From Lignipirellula cremea (GTDB lineage Bacteria > Planctomycetota > Planctomycetia > Pirellulales > Pirellulaceae), in assembly GCF_007751035.1 (NCBI RefSeq), contig NZ_CP036433.1:3081001-3145000 (forward strand): a DNA stretch of 64,000 bases, given 5' to 3'. The notes under the pieces are model-generated. The model saw nothing but the letters and a program-made list of their open reading frames with translations, was not told where the DNA came from and did not search any database. The position numbers and the translations under genes are program-made. Positions 44,584 to 54,080 of the stretch are shown piece by piece (position 1 is the first letter of the stretch; each line of letters starts with the position of its first letter).

Positions 44584-45693
44584 ATGATAGTTTCTGAACC
44601 ACCGATTCTGTCGCCACGGTTGTCCAGGCCGGCGGTGTGGATGGGGCTCCTGCTGCTGGGAGCGATCGGTTGTCATCAGGGGATGCATAGCGCCGCTAAA
44701 CTGCCGGCGCAGTATGTCGTTGCGCCGCAACCACGCATTAATCGCCTGGATCTGTCACAGATCGCCCAGAAATCCACCCGTAGCGAAGTCATCCAGCCGG
44801 GCGACTTTCTCAAGGTGTTTATCGGCACCGGCTTTGAAGAGAAACGTCCGGAACCGGTCTCCCTCCGCGTCGGCGACGACGGCCAGGTGAACGTCCCGCT
44901 GGTCGGTCCCGTGCTGGTCGCGGGACTCGAGCCGCGGCAGGCCGATGAAAGCATCCGCCAGGCCAGCATCCAGCGAAATATTTACCGCAATCCGCAAATC
45001 GCCGTCGAAGTTTTCGAGCGGCAGACCAACCGCGTGACCGTCACCGGCGCCGTCAACAAGCCGGGCGTCTATCAGTTGCCGACGGCCGAAAGCGATCTGC
45101 TGGCCGCCCTGGTGGCGGCCGAAGGCCTGGCCGACGACGCCGAGTCGGTCGTCGAAATCCGGCATCCGCCCAGCTCTGCTTTCGCCAGTCGCAACAGTCC
45201 CGGCGAGGTGGCGCAGGTCGGCTATAACGGCCCGCGAGGGAACGCCCCGGTCGGCGGCTCCCGCATCCAGCAGGTCGACCTGGAAGAGGCCGTCCGCAAC
45301 GGACGCAGCGGATTCCCGGTCGAAGACAGCACCGTGATCCATGTCGCCCGGCGACCCGAACAAACGGTCTACGTGATGGGTCTGGTCAAAAAGGCCGACC
45401 ATTTTGAGATGCCGCCCGATGGCGAACTGCGCCTGCTGGACGCCCTGGCCCTGGCCGGCGGCCGCACGCTGGAGATCGCCGACAGCGTCAAGATTGTGCG
45501 GAACCTGCCCGGCAGCGAGAAGCCGGTGGTGATTACGGCTTCGGTCCGCGATGCGAAGAAGACGGGCGCGGCCAACATCCAGCTGGCGGCGGGCGACGTG
45601 GTCACGGTGGAAGAAACGCCGCTCACGTTCACGTACGACTTCCTCCGCAACTTCGCCCGGATTGGACTTTCCGGCGCCGCGGTCGGGCTGTAG
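44584..45693 (+). CDS. Polysaccharide export protein (Wza-like)
   Basis: The 369-residue protein is an outer-membrane polysaccharide exporter of the Wza family. A lipobox-type sequence (LLLLGAIGC) follows the N-terminal signal. The PES motif region SEVIQPGDFLKVFI is followed by two SLBB-like segments (VTVTGAVNKPGVYQLP and VYVMGLVKKADHFEMP). It is followed at 78 bases by the BY-kinase gene, as expected for an exopolysaccharide assembly operon. No ribosome site is obvious before ATG 44584. The glycosyltransferases and Wzx/Wzy-type proteins that would complete such a system are not in the window. Confidence 0.93.
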   Translation: MIVSEPPILSPRLSRPAVWMGLLLLGAIGCHQGMHSAAKLPAQYVVAPQPRINRLDLSQIAQKSTRSEVIQPGDFLKVFIGTGFEEKRPEPVSLRVGDDGQVNVPLVGPVLVAGLEPRQADESIRQASIQRNIYRNPQIAVEVFERQTNRVTVTGAVNKPGVYQLPTAESDLLAALVAAEGLADDAESVVEIRHPPSSAFASRNSPGEVAQVGYNGPRGNAPVGGSRIQQVDLEEAVRNGRSGFPVEDSTVIHVARRPEQTVYVMGLVKKADHFEMPPDGELRLLDALALAGGRTLEIADSVKIVRNLPGSEKPVVITASVRDAKKTGAANIQLAAGDVVTVEETPLTFTYDFLRNFARIGLSGAAVGL

Positions 45694-45771
45694 TCCGGCC
45701 GGCGCGGTCTCCTTTTCTCCGGGAACTTTTTCGCCCGGTCGATTCCGACCAGCTTAACGAAGCGAACCCTC

Positions 45772-48183
45772 ATGACGACAGAACTCTCCCTGGTGTCGCC
45801 GGATGCCGAAGGCTCCAGTCCTCGTGATATCATGCAGGCGGCGTTGCGTTTCCTGCAGGTGCTCCGCCGTCGCAAAGGTTATGTGCTGGCGATGCTGGCG
45901 GGCGCCGCCGTACTGGGTGCGGCCTATTACGTCGCCGCCCCGCGGATGTACGAAGCGAAAGCCTCGCTGCTGATCACCCAGACCGGTCCCGATGTGATGA
46001 GCGGCAGCACGCCTGCGGCCAGCGGCGGCGATTCGCTGATTCCGACCTATGAAAAGTTGTTCACCAGCGCCGTTGTGCTGAACAGCGCCGTGGAGAAACT
46101 GCAGGACGCCCCGCCCGAGGTGGTGCTGGCCTTTGACGCCGCGCCTTCCAAGGAGTGGGCCAAAACCATCGAACAGAATCTCCGCGCCAGCTCTAAACGC
46201 GGCACCAATCTGATCGAGCTCAGCTATCGGGCCAAAAGCCCCGAAGCGGCCACCGCGGTCGTGGCGGCGATTCTGAGTTCCTATCTGGACTTCATGGACA
46301 AGAACCATAAAGACGTCTCCCTGGAGATCGTCACCATCCTTGACCAGGAACGGAAACAGGTCGAAGAGACGCTTGCCGAGAAACAGGATCAAATGCTCGA
46401 CCTGCAGCACCGGGTCGGCGACCTGGGGATGCGGGAAGGCTCGACGGTGGTGCACCCGGCCGTGCAGCGCGTGGTCGAACTCAACCGTACGCTGATCGAA
46501 GCCCAGAAGAACCGCGTGCATCTGGAAGCGCTGCAAACCGCTGTCGGCGACGCCGTGCGTGAGGGTCGCGACCTGCGGCAGCACCTGCTGACGTTCTCGC
46601 CGGAGATCGGCCGGGAACTGCTGGTCAGCAGCATGGGTCTGGGTCCCGAGTTCGCCACCAACCTGCGGCAGATTGAACGGCAGCTGATCGACGAACGCGG
46701 CCAGCTGAATAACATGCTGGCCCACTACGGCGAAGCCCATCCCAAAGTGATCGCCCTGCGGAACTCGATCGTCTCGGGCGAGCAGTACATGGCCGACATC
46801 CGCTTCAAAGCCGAAACGCAGCAAAACAGCATCGCCGGCCAGCAGCTGGCGCCGCTGCTGACCTCGCTGATCGCCCAGCGACTGGCCGAGACGCGGGCGA
46901 ACGAGAAGCAGCTGCTGGTGGAATACCAGTCATCGGAAGCAGAGGCCGTCAGCCTGAACGACCGGGTGGCCGCGCTGCAGCTGGTCGATAACGAGGTGCA
47001 ACGCCTGCGGCGGCTGCATGAAACGCTGCTCAACCAGATCTCCAAAATCGACATCAACCAGAACCAGTCCGACGTGCGCGTGGCGGTCGTCGGCGAACCG
47101 CTGGCTAACGAAAACCCGGTCTCGCCCAACCTGAAAATGACGGTGCTGCTGAGCCTGCTGATCGGCCTGGGCGGCGGGGCCGCTTTGGTCTACGGCATCG
47201 ACCTGCTCGACGACCGCTTCCGCTCGCCGGAAGAAATGGTCGAACAGCTGGGCGCCAAACTGCTGGCCGCGATCCGGCCGCTGAGCCTGACCGAAACGCA
47301 CGGCGCCCAGGCGGTGCAAGTGCATGTGAACCCGACCGCGGTGGAAAGCGAAGCGTTCCGCACGCTGCGGACCGTACTCAGCTTTGGCGACCTGGAAGGG
47401 AACCGGCTGATCGTCACCAGTACAGAGCCCAGCGACGGGAAAACGACCGTCATCTCCAACCTGGGCGCCTCGTTCGCGCAGTCCGGCAAACGGACGCTGC
47501 TGATCGACTGCGACCTGCGGAAGCCGGGTCTATCGACGTTGTTCCAGGTCCGCGGCCTGCCCGGCCTGAGCGACCTGCTGCGTTCTTCGGAACCCGTCGG
47601 CGCCATGTGCGAACAGCGGATCCTGTCGACCGGCATCCCCGATCTGGACCTGCTGCCATGCGGTCCCAAAGCGTTCGATGCGGCCGAACTGCTCAGCGGT
47701 TCTCGCATTGAAGAGCTGATCGCCTGGGCGGAAATCCATTACGACCAGCTGCTGATCGACACGCCGCCGATCCTGGCGGCGAGCGACGCGGCCCTGGCCG
47801 CCCGGCACACGGACGGCATCCTGATGGTGGTCCAGCCGGTGAAGAACAACCGCCGGCTGGTGATGCGAGCGGTGGACGAAATCCGCGCCCTGGACCTGAA
47901 CCTGATCGGCGTCATCGCCAACCGGATCGACGTCGCCCAGGCCGGCTACTACGGTTACGGTTACGGATACGGCTACGGCGAAAACGACAGCGACGACGAC
48001 CACATCAGCCCCACGTCCACCACCGCAACCTCAACGCCCCAGCATTCCCCCGTGGTGCGACGTCCAGATCGCAGCACCTCTTCGCAACCGACCTCAACCC
48101 CAACCACCCCCACCCGTCGTCGCCCCGCCGCCACACAGTCAGACGACCACCAGCCCCAAGTCACCCGCCGCCGCGCCGCCTAA
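45772..48183 (+). CDS. Wzc-type BY-kinase with chain-length domain
   Basis: The 803-residue inner-membrane protein combines a Wzz/GNVR chain-length region with a bacterial tyrosine kinase. One membrane helix lies near the N-terminus (VLAMLAGAAVLGAAYYVAA) and a second near residue 455-475 (MTVLLSLLIGLGGGAALVYG). The kinase has Walker A (TEPSDGKTT, Lys557), Walker A' (TLLIDCDLRKP) and Walker B (QLLIDTPPILAA). A tyrosine cluster (GYYGYGYGYGYG, about 725-740) is followed by an unusual 60-residue Thr/Ser/Pro/Arg-rich tail. Autophosphorylation of such clusters normally controls polymer length together with the Wza-like partner encoded just upstream. Confidence 0.93.
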   Translation: MTTELSLVSPDAEGSSPRDIMQAALRFLQVLRRRKGYVLAMLAGAAVLGAAYYVAAPRMYEAKASLLITQTGPDVMSGSTPAASGGDSLIPTYEKLFTSAVVLNSAVEKLQDAPPEVVLAFDAAPSKEWAKTIEQNLRASSKRGTNLIELSYRAKSPEAATAVVAAILSSYLDFMDKNHKDVSLEIVTILDQERKQVEETLAEKQDQMLDLQHRVGDLGMREGSTVVHPAVQRVVELNRTLIEAQKNRVHLEALQTAVGDAVREGRDLRQHLLTFSPEIGRELLVSSMGLGPEFATNLRQIERQLIDERGQLNNMLAHYGEAHPKVIALRNSIVSGEQYMADIRFKAETQQNSIAGQQLAPLLTSLIAQRLAETRANEKQLLVEYQSSEAEAVSLNDRVAALQLVDNEVQRLRRLHETLLNQISKIDINQNQSDVRVAVVGEPLANENPVSPNLKMTVLLSLLIGLGGGAALVYGIDLLDDRFRSPEEMVEQLGAKLLAAIRPLSLTETHGAQAVQVHVNPTAVESEAFRTLRTVLSFGDLEGNRLIVTSTEPSDGKTTVISNLGASFAQSGKRTLLIDCDLRKPGLSTLFQVRGLPGLSDLLRSSEPVGAMCEQRILSTGIPDLDLLPCGPKAFDAAELLSGSRIEELIAWAEIHYDQLLIDTPPILAASDAALAARHTDGILMVVQPVKNNRRLVMRAVDEIRALDLNLIGVIANRIDVAQAGYYGYGYGYGYGENDSDDDHISPTSTTATSTPQHSPVVRRPDRSTSSQPTSTPTTPTRRRPAATQSDDHQPQVTRRRAA

Positions 48184-48284
48184 GATCAGGCGGGTAAGCC
48201 GCCGCCCGGCCCTTGCCCGGCGGCGAATTGCGATGACGACCTTGGCGGGCGCTGCCGTTTCTGGAAGCGGCGGTTGGCAAGGAT

Positions 48285-48569
48285 TTAGTGCTTGTAGACT
48301 TTGTGCTGGGGACGGCCGGACAGAATCTGCTCTTTGCCCCAGGTGGTGACGTCTTTGAAGGCCTGGCTGCGGATAAAATCCGTGAAGGCCTGTTCCTCGG
48401 ACCACTCGCTGGTGATCAGGTACGAGGCGTCGTCGGCGACATCTTTCCAGAGCGAGGAATGGGTGTGCCCTTCGGCTGCTTCGAGCGCTTTCATGACGGC
48501 GGCGAACTTCTCTTCAAAGTCGCTCTGCTTGCCAGGAATCACGTGGTAATTCATGCCGACTGTAATCAT
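48285..48569 (-). CDS. Antibiotic-biosynthesis-monooxygenase-fold protein
   Basis: The 94-residue protein has the ABM-type dimeric alpha-beta barrel fold: MITVGMNYHVIPGKQSDFEEKF, then HSSLWKDVADDASYLITSEW and FTDFIRSQAFKDVTTWG. Such proteins oxidise small aromatic or quinol substrates, or degrade heme, without a bound cofactor. ATG 48569 is preferred over upstream in-frame codons since it opens the first strand. It converges on the BY-kinase gene 101 bases away; the GC-rich hairpin between them has no T run. Function beyond the fold is open. Confidence 0.8.
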   Translation of the reverse strand: MITVGMNYHVIPGKQSDFEEKFAAVMKALEAAEGHTHSSLWKDVADDASYLITSEWSEEQAFTDFIRSQAFKDVTTWGKEQILSGRPQHKVYKH

Positions 48570-48882
48570 AAGGTGCTTGCTCCAGTGAGGGTTTGAGCGT
48601 AAACGAATGACCATGCCGACTTGCGGCGTGACCGGAAAGGGTGAGTTCAAAAGCCAGTTCTGCGGGTATTCTAGCCGATAACCGCTCCCCCTGCTGCCTG
48701 GCCTGCTCCGGGAAAAACGTAGCCCGCCTTGACCGGAACGGAGGGTCGGGCATGCTGGCAGCTAGCAGTGCTTTTCATGGTGTTTTCTGCGGGATTCCGC
48801 CAGGCGACTCTTTCGAACGTACAGCGGTTGCGAGTAGAATCAAAGCTTGCCTTTTTTCAGAGCTACTGCTCGAGTCGCCCTT
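48570..48882. other. Divergent intergenic region
   Basis: This 313-base gap separates the monooxygenase-fold gene (minus) from nrdR (plus). It should hold both promoters. I see no gene or strong hairpin. Confidence 0.4.
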
Positions 48883-49344
48883 ATGAGATGCCCTTACTGC
48901 CGCGTCGATAACGACAAAGTCATTGACACCCGCGCCTGCGAGGACGGGTTTGCCGTGCGTCGTCGGCGCGTGTGTCAGACCTGTGGGCGACGCTACACGA
49001 CCCAGGAACGGCTTGAAGAAGCAGTGATGAAGGTCGTGAAAAAGGACGCGGGACGGGAGCCGTTTGAGCGGGAGAAGATCAAATTCGGGCTGGCGAAGGC
49101 CTGCTGGAAACGCCCGGTGAGCGAAGATCAGATTGAATCGCTGGTCGCGGCGATCGAAACGGAAATTTATACCGATTTCGAGAATGAAATTGAGAGCCGC
49201 CAGATTGGCCAGCTGATCATGCAGCGCCTGGCGGATGTGGACCAGGTCGCCTACGTGCGATTCGCTAGCGTCTATCGCGAGTTCAAAGACGTTCGCGACT
49301 TTGTCGACGAATTGGAACCGATGCTTCGCAAGGCGCGCCATTAA
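48883..49344 (+). CDS. nrdR: Transcriptional repressor NrdR
   Basis: The 153-residue protein is NrdR. Its N-terminal zinc ribbon starts MRCPYCRVDNDKVIDTR and continues RRRRVCQTCGRRYTTQER, with four metal-binding cysteines. The ATP-cone follows (VVKKDAGREPFEREKIKFGL), ending in YVRFASVYREFKDVRDFV. NrdR senses ATP/dATP and represses ribonucleotide reductase genes. ATG 48883 is used because it begins the zinc ribbon exactly; the 12 upstream residues in frame look non-coding. No nrd genes are in the window. It converges on fliK, 28 bases away. Confidence 0.96.
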   Translation: MRCPYCRVDNDKVIDTRACEDGFAVRRRRVCQTCGRRYTTQERLEEAVMKVVKKDAGREPFEREKIKFGLAKACWKRPVSEDQIESLVAAIETEIYTDFENEIESRQIGQLIMQRLADVDQVAYVRFASVYREFKDVRDFVDELEPMLRKARH

Positions 49345-49372
49345 CCCGCCTGGCTTCTGGCGTGGCCTGGTG

Positions 49373-51478
49373 TTACACGCGGACATCCAGCGACTTGTCG
49401 GCGGCTGGCGCTGCCGCCGGCGCGGCAGGTTCGACTTCGGCCGTAGCGGCGCCGCCAGCGCCAGGACGTGACGTCGGTTGCCACGGGGTGCGTTCTGAAC
49501 TGTGCTGTGAGTTCGAGAAGGCGCTGCCGTTGTTGCTGCCGCCGGACTGTTCGCCCGCCAGGCGGACGTCGAATTGTTCGATTTTGATCTGGTGTTCAGC
49601 CAGTCGCTCACGCAGGGCGGGCAGGTTTTCGAGCAGGGCGCTGCGGGCGGCCGCCGACTCGACTTCAATCTGCGCTCGTAGCTGTCCCTGCTGGACTTTC
49701 ACATCGAGCGTCATGGCGCCAAGCTCGGCCGGGCTGAGCCGCAGGCGAATGGAGCCGTCGCCGGGACGGGCGGCCCGAAAAGCCCCTGCCACCCGATTCA
49801 CGAAGCGGACCTGATCGGCCTTGCTCAGGGTCGAGTCCTGCGGCGCCTGGCCGGATCCTTTGCCCACCAGCGCCTGGCCAATTCGCCCCACGCCGGATTC
49901 TGCGGAAGGGGAGGCGGTCGATGCCTCGCCCGACAACGAATCGCCGGTTGCCGGGGCAGGCGATGTCGGGGTTTCTGGGGCGGCGTCGGGTGCGACTTTG
50001 GATTCGGGCAAGGCGTCGGCTGGCTGCGGTCCATCGACCGCCTGCTGGATTTCGGTTGCTGGCGGTTCTACCTTTGCCGTGGTCGTAACGCTGGCGGTTT
50101 CTCGCGAAGCGAGCGGTTCGTCTTTCGAGTCCTGGGGGTCGGTCTCGGCGGTTTGCCTGGCGGCGACGGCGGCCGCACCGGCGGTGGTGCTGGCGGTGGT
50201 GCTGGCGGTGGTCGACGTTGGGTCGACGGCGGTCGGTTCCTTCAGGGAGGACGACGTCGCTTTGGCAGCGACCGTTCCTGTCTTCGGCTGGGCAGAGGCG
50301 GCGGGATCTGTCACCGCGTCGACGGTTTCTGATTGGGAGGCAGACCGCTGTTTGCCGTTGCCCGAGGGGCGACCCGAGTCGCTGGAGGCATTCGCGTCTT
50401 CTTCTTCCCCTTCGGCGGCGGCGACTGGTTCGTCGGAAACGGCTGCCTTCCCGGTCTCGGCAGCGGCCGGAGCGGCGCCTTCGGCTGCATCCTGCGGCTG
50501 GACCGTCGTTTGAGTCGTCGTGGAGTCCTGGTCCGCGGCTGTTTTCTCGGCATTCTCGGCGACCACTGGCTCTTCGGCAGTGGGATCAGCAAGAGGATCT
50601 GCGATTGCCGTATCGTCCACCGACGTTGCGGTTACAGGCGTTTCGTCCGTATCAGCGACCTCTGCCGTCGCTTGGGTTTCAAGCGGGGAGGATGGTTCGG
50701 CCTGGCGGGTTCCGGCCTGGCGGGTTCCGGTCTGGGCTACGGCAGTCTCTTTGTCGGTCGAAGCAACGGGACTGTCGGTCGTCTCGGCCGATTCGCCTGC
50801 CTGGGATTGTTCTGGTTCCGGCTGCTTGAGCGAGGTTTCTCGCTCTTGTGTCAGGTCCGCCAGCGAAGATTCTTCTGGGGAAGCGTCTTCTGGATCCGCG
50901 TCGATTTCAACCGCGGGGGTGGCCGCTGTTTCGGCGGACGTCGCGGTCGCGGGGGCTATGGCTGCTGGCTCTGTCGTCGCCTGGGCGACGGTCGTTGATT
51001 TTTCAGCGAGCGGGTCGATGACGGCGGTTTCCTCTTGCAGCGCGGGATCCAGGATAGGCTCTTCCTGGACGGCATCGGTTTCCGCTGGGGAAGCGATGGG
51101 CGGCGTTTCGACTGCGGGGGGAAGGGCGCACGGAAATTCCGCGCTTTCTTCGCTGGGATGTTCCTCGTCTTTCGCGACCGTTGTGGAGGTGCGGACTTCT
51201 GCCGTCGTTTCGCGAGGCTCGTCTTCTTCTGTTCGCGAAGGCGATTCCGTTTTCTGCGGTTTGTTGTTTTCGGTCGCAGGGGATGTCGTCGACGCCGGAG
51301 AATCCGCGGTGCGGGAGACCAAAGGCGTCGGGGATTGGGAAGGGCTGTCCGGGATCGACGGGGCGCGAGACGGCGAGAGCAGAGCGGCGAACAGGTCGGT
51401 CGGCGTATCGGTAGTCAGGCGGCGCGAGGCCGCGGCGACCGGCGTCACTGCGCCGGAACTTTCGATAGCAGATCGCAT
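49373..51478 (-). CDS. fliK: Flagellar hook-length control protein FliK
   Basis: The 701-residue protein has the C-terminal FliK domain (about 590-665): DGSIRLRLSPAELGAMTLDV followed by LRAQIEVESAAARSALLENL and IKIEQFDVRLAGEQ. The N-terminal 550 residues are a Ser/Thr/Glu/Ala/Pro-rich disordered region, as in other ruler-type FliK proteins but unusually long. FliK is exported, measures hook length and switches the export gate. AAAGGGG precedes ATG 51478 at good spacing. The upstream gene stops one base before this start region, so the two are co-transcribed. Confidence 0.9.
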   Translation of the reverse strand: MRSAIESSGAVTPVAAASRRLTTDTPTDLFAALLSPSRAPSIPDSPSQSPTPLVSRTADSPASTTSPATENNKPQKTESPSRTEEDEPRETTAEVRTSTTVAKDEEHPSEESAEFPCALPPAVETPPIASPAETDAVQEEPILDPALQEETAVIDPLAEKSTTVAQATTEPAAIAPATATSAETAATPAVEIDADPEDASPEESSLADLTQERETSLKQPEPEQSQAGESAETTDSPVASTDKETAVAQTGTRQAGTRQAEPSSPLETQATAEVADTDETPVTATSVDDTAIADPLADPTAEEPVVAENAEKTAADQDSTTTQTTVQPQDAAEGAAPAAAETGKAAVSDEPVAAAEGEEEDANASSDSGRPSGNGKQRSASQSETVDAVTDPAASAQPKTGTVAAKATSSSLKEPTAVDPTSTTASTTASTTAGAAAVAARQTAETDPQDSKDEPLASRETASVTTTAKVEPPATEIQQAVDGPQPADALPESKVAPDAAPETPTSPAPATGDSLSGEASTASPSAESGVGRIGQALVGKGSGQAPQDSTLSKADQVRFVNRVAGAFRAARPGDGSIRLRLSPAELGAMTLDVKVQQGQLRAQIEVESAAARSALLENLPALRERLAEHQIKIEQFDVRLAGEQSGGSNNGSAFSNSQHSSERTPWQPTSRPGAGGAATAEVEPAAPAAAPAADKSLDVRV

Positions 51479-51479
51479 G

Positions 51480-52175
51480 CTAAACCCCTTTGAGCTCTTC
51501 GCGGGTCTTCCGAATGAGAGAAACATCGGGTTCGCCGTCGCGGATTTCCAGCAAAATATCGTGCAGTTTGGCTGCCTCTTCCTCGGTCTTGAATTCCCCG
51601 AGTATTTTTCGTCTTTTATCGATCGGCATCGCTTTCAAGATGGCGACCACATCGTGCATGGCCTGATCGGAGCGCGTTTGTTCGTCTTCCGCCAGGATGC
51701 GAAGAATCTGATCTTTGGCCTGACGAGGCTGCAGGGATTCGAGCGTCAGTTGTACTTCTTCGATCGACTCCACCAGCAGGCTTCTCTCCAGTTCGGCGAG
51801 GCGTCCATCGAACGCCGACTTGAGCTGGTCGTAACGAACCCGGTCGGTGCGAAGAGTTTCTTCAATCGCCCTCAAGTCAAGCAGGCCCTTGTCGACCGCC
51901 GTTTCCCGGAGCTGCAGATTCAGGCTGGCCAAAGCCCGCTGCTCGATCACCGCTTGCATGGAAGCTTGTTCTGAGTCAGGCCGCGTTTCTTTTTCTCGGC
52001 GCTCCTCCCGCAGGGAATCAAGGCGCACATCGTAAAACGCGGTTAACACCAGGAAAAACTTCTCCTGGGTCAATTGCCCCTGGCTCCAGAGCATGCCCAG
52101 GCCGATCCCCTGGGCGAGAACCGTAGCGGTGCAAACGGCGGCAAACAGTTGAAACAGGAGGGACAGGATTTTCAT
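51480..52175 (-). CDS. MotE-like flagellar protein
   Basis: The 231-residue protein has one N-terminal membrane helix (LLFQLFAAVCTATVLAQGIGLGML). A coiled-coil region (about 50-130) follows, then a MgtE-N-like domain (about 150-215, LRILAEDEQTRSDQAMHDVVAILKAMPIDKR split over two helices). This layout matches the MotE/FliJ-partner proteins that sit between fliJ and fliK in many flagellar operons. Its start overlaps the fliJ stop as ATGA, so translation is coupled. Its stop lies directly before fliK. The role as a motor or export-related membrane protein is inferred from position. Confidence 0.75.
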   Translation of the reverse strand: MKILSLLFQLFAAVCTATVLAQGIGLGMLWSQGQLTQEKFFLVLTAFYDVRLDSLREERREKETRPDSEQASMQAVIEQRALASLNLQLRETAVDKGLLDLRAIEETLRTDRVRYDQLKSAFDGRLAELERSLLVESIEEVQLTLESLQPRQAKDQILRILAEDEQTRSDQAMHDVVAILKAMPIDKRRKILGEFKTEEEAAKLHDILLEIRDGEPDVSLIRKTREELKGV

Positions 52176-52612
52176 CGCGTGGGAGCCGTAATGCGGGCGC
52201 CGGCTTCGTCGAACAGTTTAATCTCGCGCAGCAGTTCGACGCGTTCATGTTCGGCGAGCTGGTTTTCCTTGAGTTTTTCGAGTGTGCGCACTTTACGATT
52301 GGCTTCCACCAGCACGAGCCTTCTCTGTTCGACGGCTTCGTCGAGAATTTTTTGCTGGCGGAGGATCTGCTGGCGTTGCGATGTCAGCATGGCTTCATAG
52401 CGATGCGATGACAGCAGCTGGTCGACATCGACGGGTCCCGTCGACTGGCTGCGGGAGGACCGGGCCGCCTGGAATTCTTCGTCGACCTGCCGCACCTGCT
52501 CCTGCAGGATCGACACGGCGTACTCCGCCTCGGAGAGTTCGCTTTGGCGCTGGTCGCGCTCGGCGATCCGCATTTTGAGGAGTGTTTCCAGGCGAAATTT
52601 GAACTGGCTCAT
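52172..52612 (-). CDS. fliJ: Flagellar export protein FliJ
   Basis: The 146-residue protein is almost entirely coiled coil (FRLETLLKMRIAERDQRQSE, then LQEQVRQVDEEFQAARSSR), the hallmark of FliJ. FliJ joins the FliI ATPase ring to the export gate FlhA and escorts chaperones. Start and stop overlap the neighbouring genes as ATGA, so expression is tightly coupled. Position directly after fliI is canonical. Sequence conservation of FliJ is low, so the name rests on structure and context. Confidence 0.9.
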   Translation of the reverse strand: MSQFKFRLETLLKMRIAERDQRQSELSEAEYAVSILQEQVRQVDEEFQAARSSRSQSTGPVDVDQLLSSHRYEAMLTSQRQQILRQQKILDEAVEQRRLVLVEANRKVRTLEKLKENQLAEHERVELLREIKLFDEAGARITAPTR

Positions 52613-53931
52613 GGTTTTCTCAATGCTTCACGTTGCTGGGCAAGCTGCATCAGCGCGTTACGGGCCGTCTCGACGGTCGAGCTCTCCGACATTGCCTGGC
52701 GGAGAAAGCTCCGGATAGCAGGCTGCAGGGCAATCGCGGCGTCGACTTCCGCATTTGCCCCCGCGCGGTAAGCGCCAATCGAAATCAGGTCTTCGTGTTC
52801 ATGATGCGCTGCCAGCAGACTGCGCAAGTTTTGTGCGGCAGCCAGATGTTCCCTGGAGACTATATCGGTCATCAGGCGGCTAATGCTTTGCAAGACATCG
52901 ATCGCGGGAAAATGCCCCTGGGCCGCCAGCCGGCGGGTGAGGAACGTATGGCCATCGATCAGGCCGCGGACCGTATCGCTGACCGGCTCGTTGGAGTCGT
53001 CGCCTTCGACCAGCACGGTATAGAACGCCGTGATGGCGCCGGCGGCCGTCAGACCGGCCCGTTCCACCAGCTTGGGCAGCAGGGCGAAAACCGAAGGCGG
53101 ATAGCCGCGGGTGGCGGGCGGTTCGCCCGCCGCCAGGCCGATTTCGCGCTGCGCCATGGCGAAGCGGGTGAGGGAGTCCATCATCAGCAGGACGTCGCGG
53201 CCGGCGTCGCGAAAGTGTTCGGCCACGGCGGTCGCCGTCATGGCGGCCTGCACGCGGGTCAAGGCCGGCTCGTCGCTGGTGGCGACCACCACCACGGAGC
53301 GGGCCAGTCCCTCGGGTCCCAGATCACGCTCGATAAATTCATTCACTTCGCGGCCGCGCTCGCCGATCAGGCCGATCACGTTGACCTCCGCCGAGGTGTA
53401 ACGGGCCATCATTCCCAGCGTCACGCTCTTGCCGACGCCAGACCCGGCGAACAGTCCCATTCGCTGGCCGCGGCCGCAAGTCAGCAGGCCGTCGATCGCT
53501 TTGATCCCGGTCGACATTACCTCGTGGATGCGCGGACGCTGCACGGCAGGCGGCGCCTGGCGACGCAGGTCGGCCCGTTCAAACAAGGCCGGTTTGGGGC
53601 CGCCATCGATCACTTCGCCATGCGCATCGATGACGCGACCCAGCAGGGCCTCGCCGACTTTGATCGCACGCGTTGTGCGGAGCAGCCGCACCCGGTTGCC
53701 GCGGCGCACGCCTGACAGATCGGCAAACGGAAAGACGATCGTTTGTTCGTTGCGAAAGCCGATCACTTCGCCGCGGATCGGACCGCCGGCCTGGCGATCG
53801 ATCTCCACTTCGGCGCCGACAGGAGCCGAAAAACCGGCCACCGTGATGGTCATCCCCTCGGTGCCGGCCACGCTCCCGGTCAGCCCGGTCGGCATCGCTT
53901 TGGAAAGTCTTTTGTGCAGGTCGTCCGACAT
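52609..53931 (-). CDS. fliI: Flagellar export ATPase FliI
   Basis: The 440-residue protein is the F1-beta-like ATPase of flagellar type III export. Walker A is GLFAGSGVGKSVTLG, the Walker B strand is VLLMMDSLTRFAMAQRE, and GERGREVNEF and EPPATRGYPPSVFALLPKL are the further family blocks. It energises unfolding and delivery of export substrates. The start is uncertain: ATG 53931 (MSDDLHKRL) matches the usual FliI length, while ATG 53976 adds 15 residues; neither has a strong ribosome site. It follows fliH by 149 bases and overlaps fliJ. Confidence 0.96.
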   Translation of the reverse strand: MSDDLHKRLSKAMPTGLTGSVAGTEGMTITVAGFSAPVGAEVEIDRQAGGPIRGEVIGFRNEQTIVFPFADLSGVRRGNRVRLLRTTRAIKVGEALLGRVIDAHGEVIDGGPKPALFERADLRRQAPPAVQRPRIHEVMSTGIKAIDGLLTCGRGQRMGLFAGSGVGKSVTLGMMARYTSAEVNVIGLIGERGREVNEFIERDLGPEGLARSVVVVATSDEPALTRVQAAMTATAVAEHFRDAGRDVLLMMDSLTRFAMAQREIGLAAGEPPATRGYPPSVFALLPKLVERAGLTAAGAITAFYTVLVEGDDSNEPVSDTVRGLIDGHTFLTRRLAAQGHFPAIDVLQSISRLMTDIVSREHLAAAQNLRSLLAAHHEHEDLISIGAYRAGANAEVDAAIALQPAIRSFLRQAMSESSTVETARNALMQLAQQREALRKP

Positions 53932-54080
53932 GGAGAATTCGCGGAAAGAAGGGAGGGACGTCGATCGCCGGAACATTCTGGCCGTGAGTCAGACGAGGTT
54001 CGCCAGGCATGGAGGGCGGAGTAGAGGAACAAGGATTTGTGGCCAAATCCACTACGGGGATTTCTGGCGGTGACTCAGGG

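Noticed and set aside
48184-48284. GC-rich hairpin between the BY-kinase and monooxygenase-fold genes
   Set aside because: The stem is short and there is no T run on either strand, so it is not called as a terminator.
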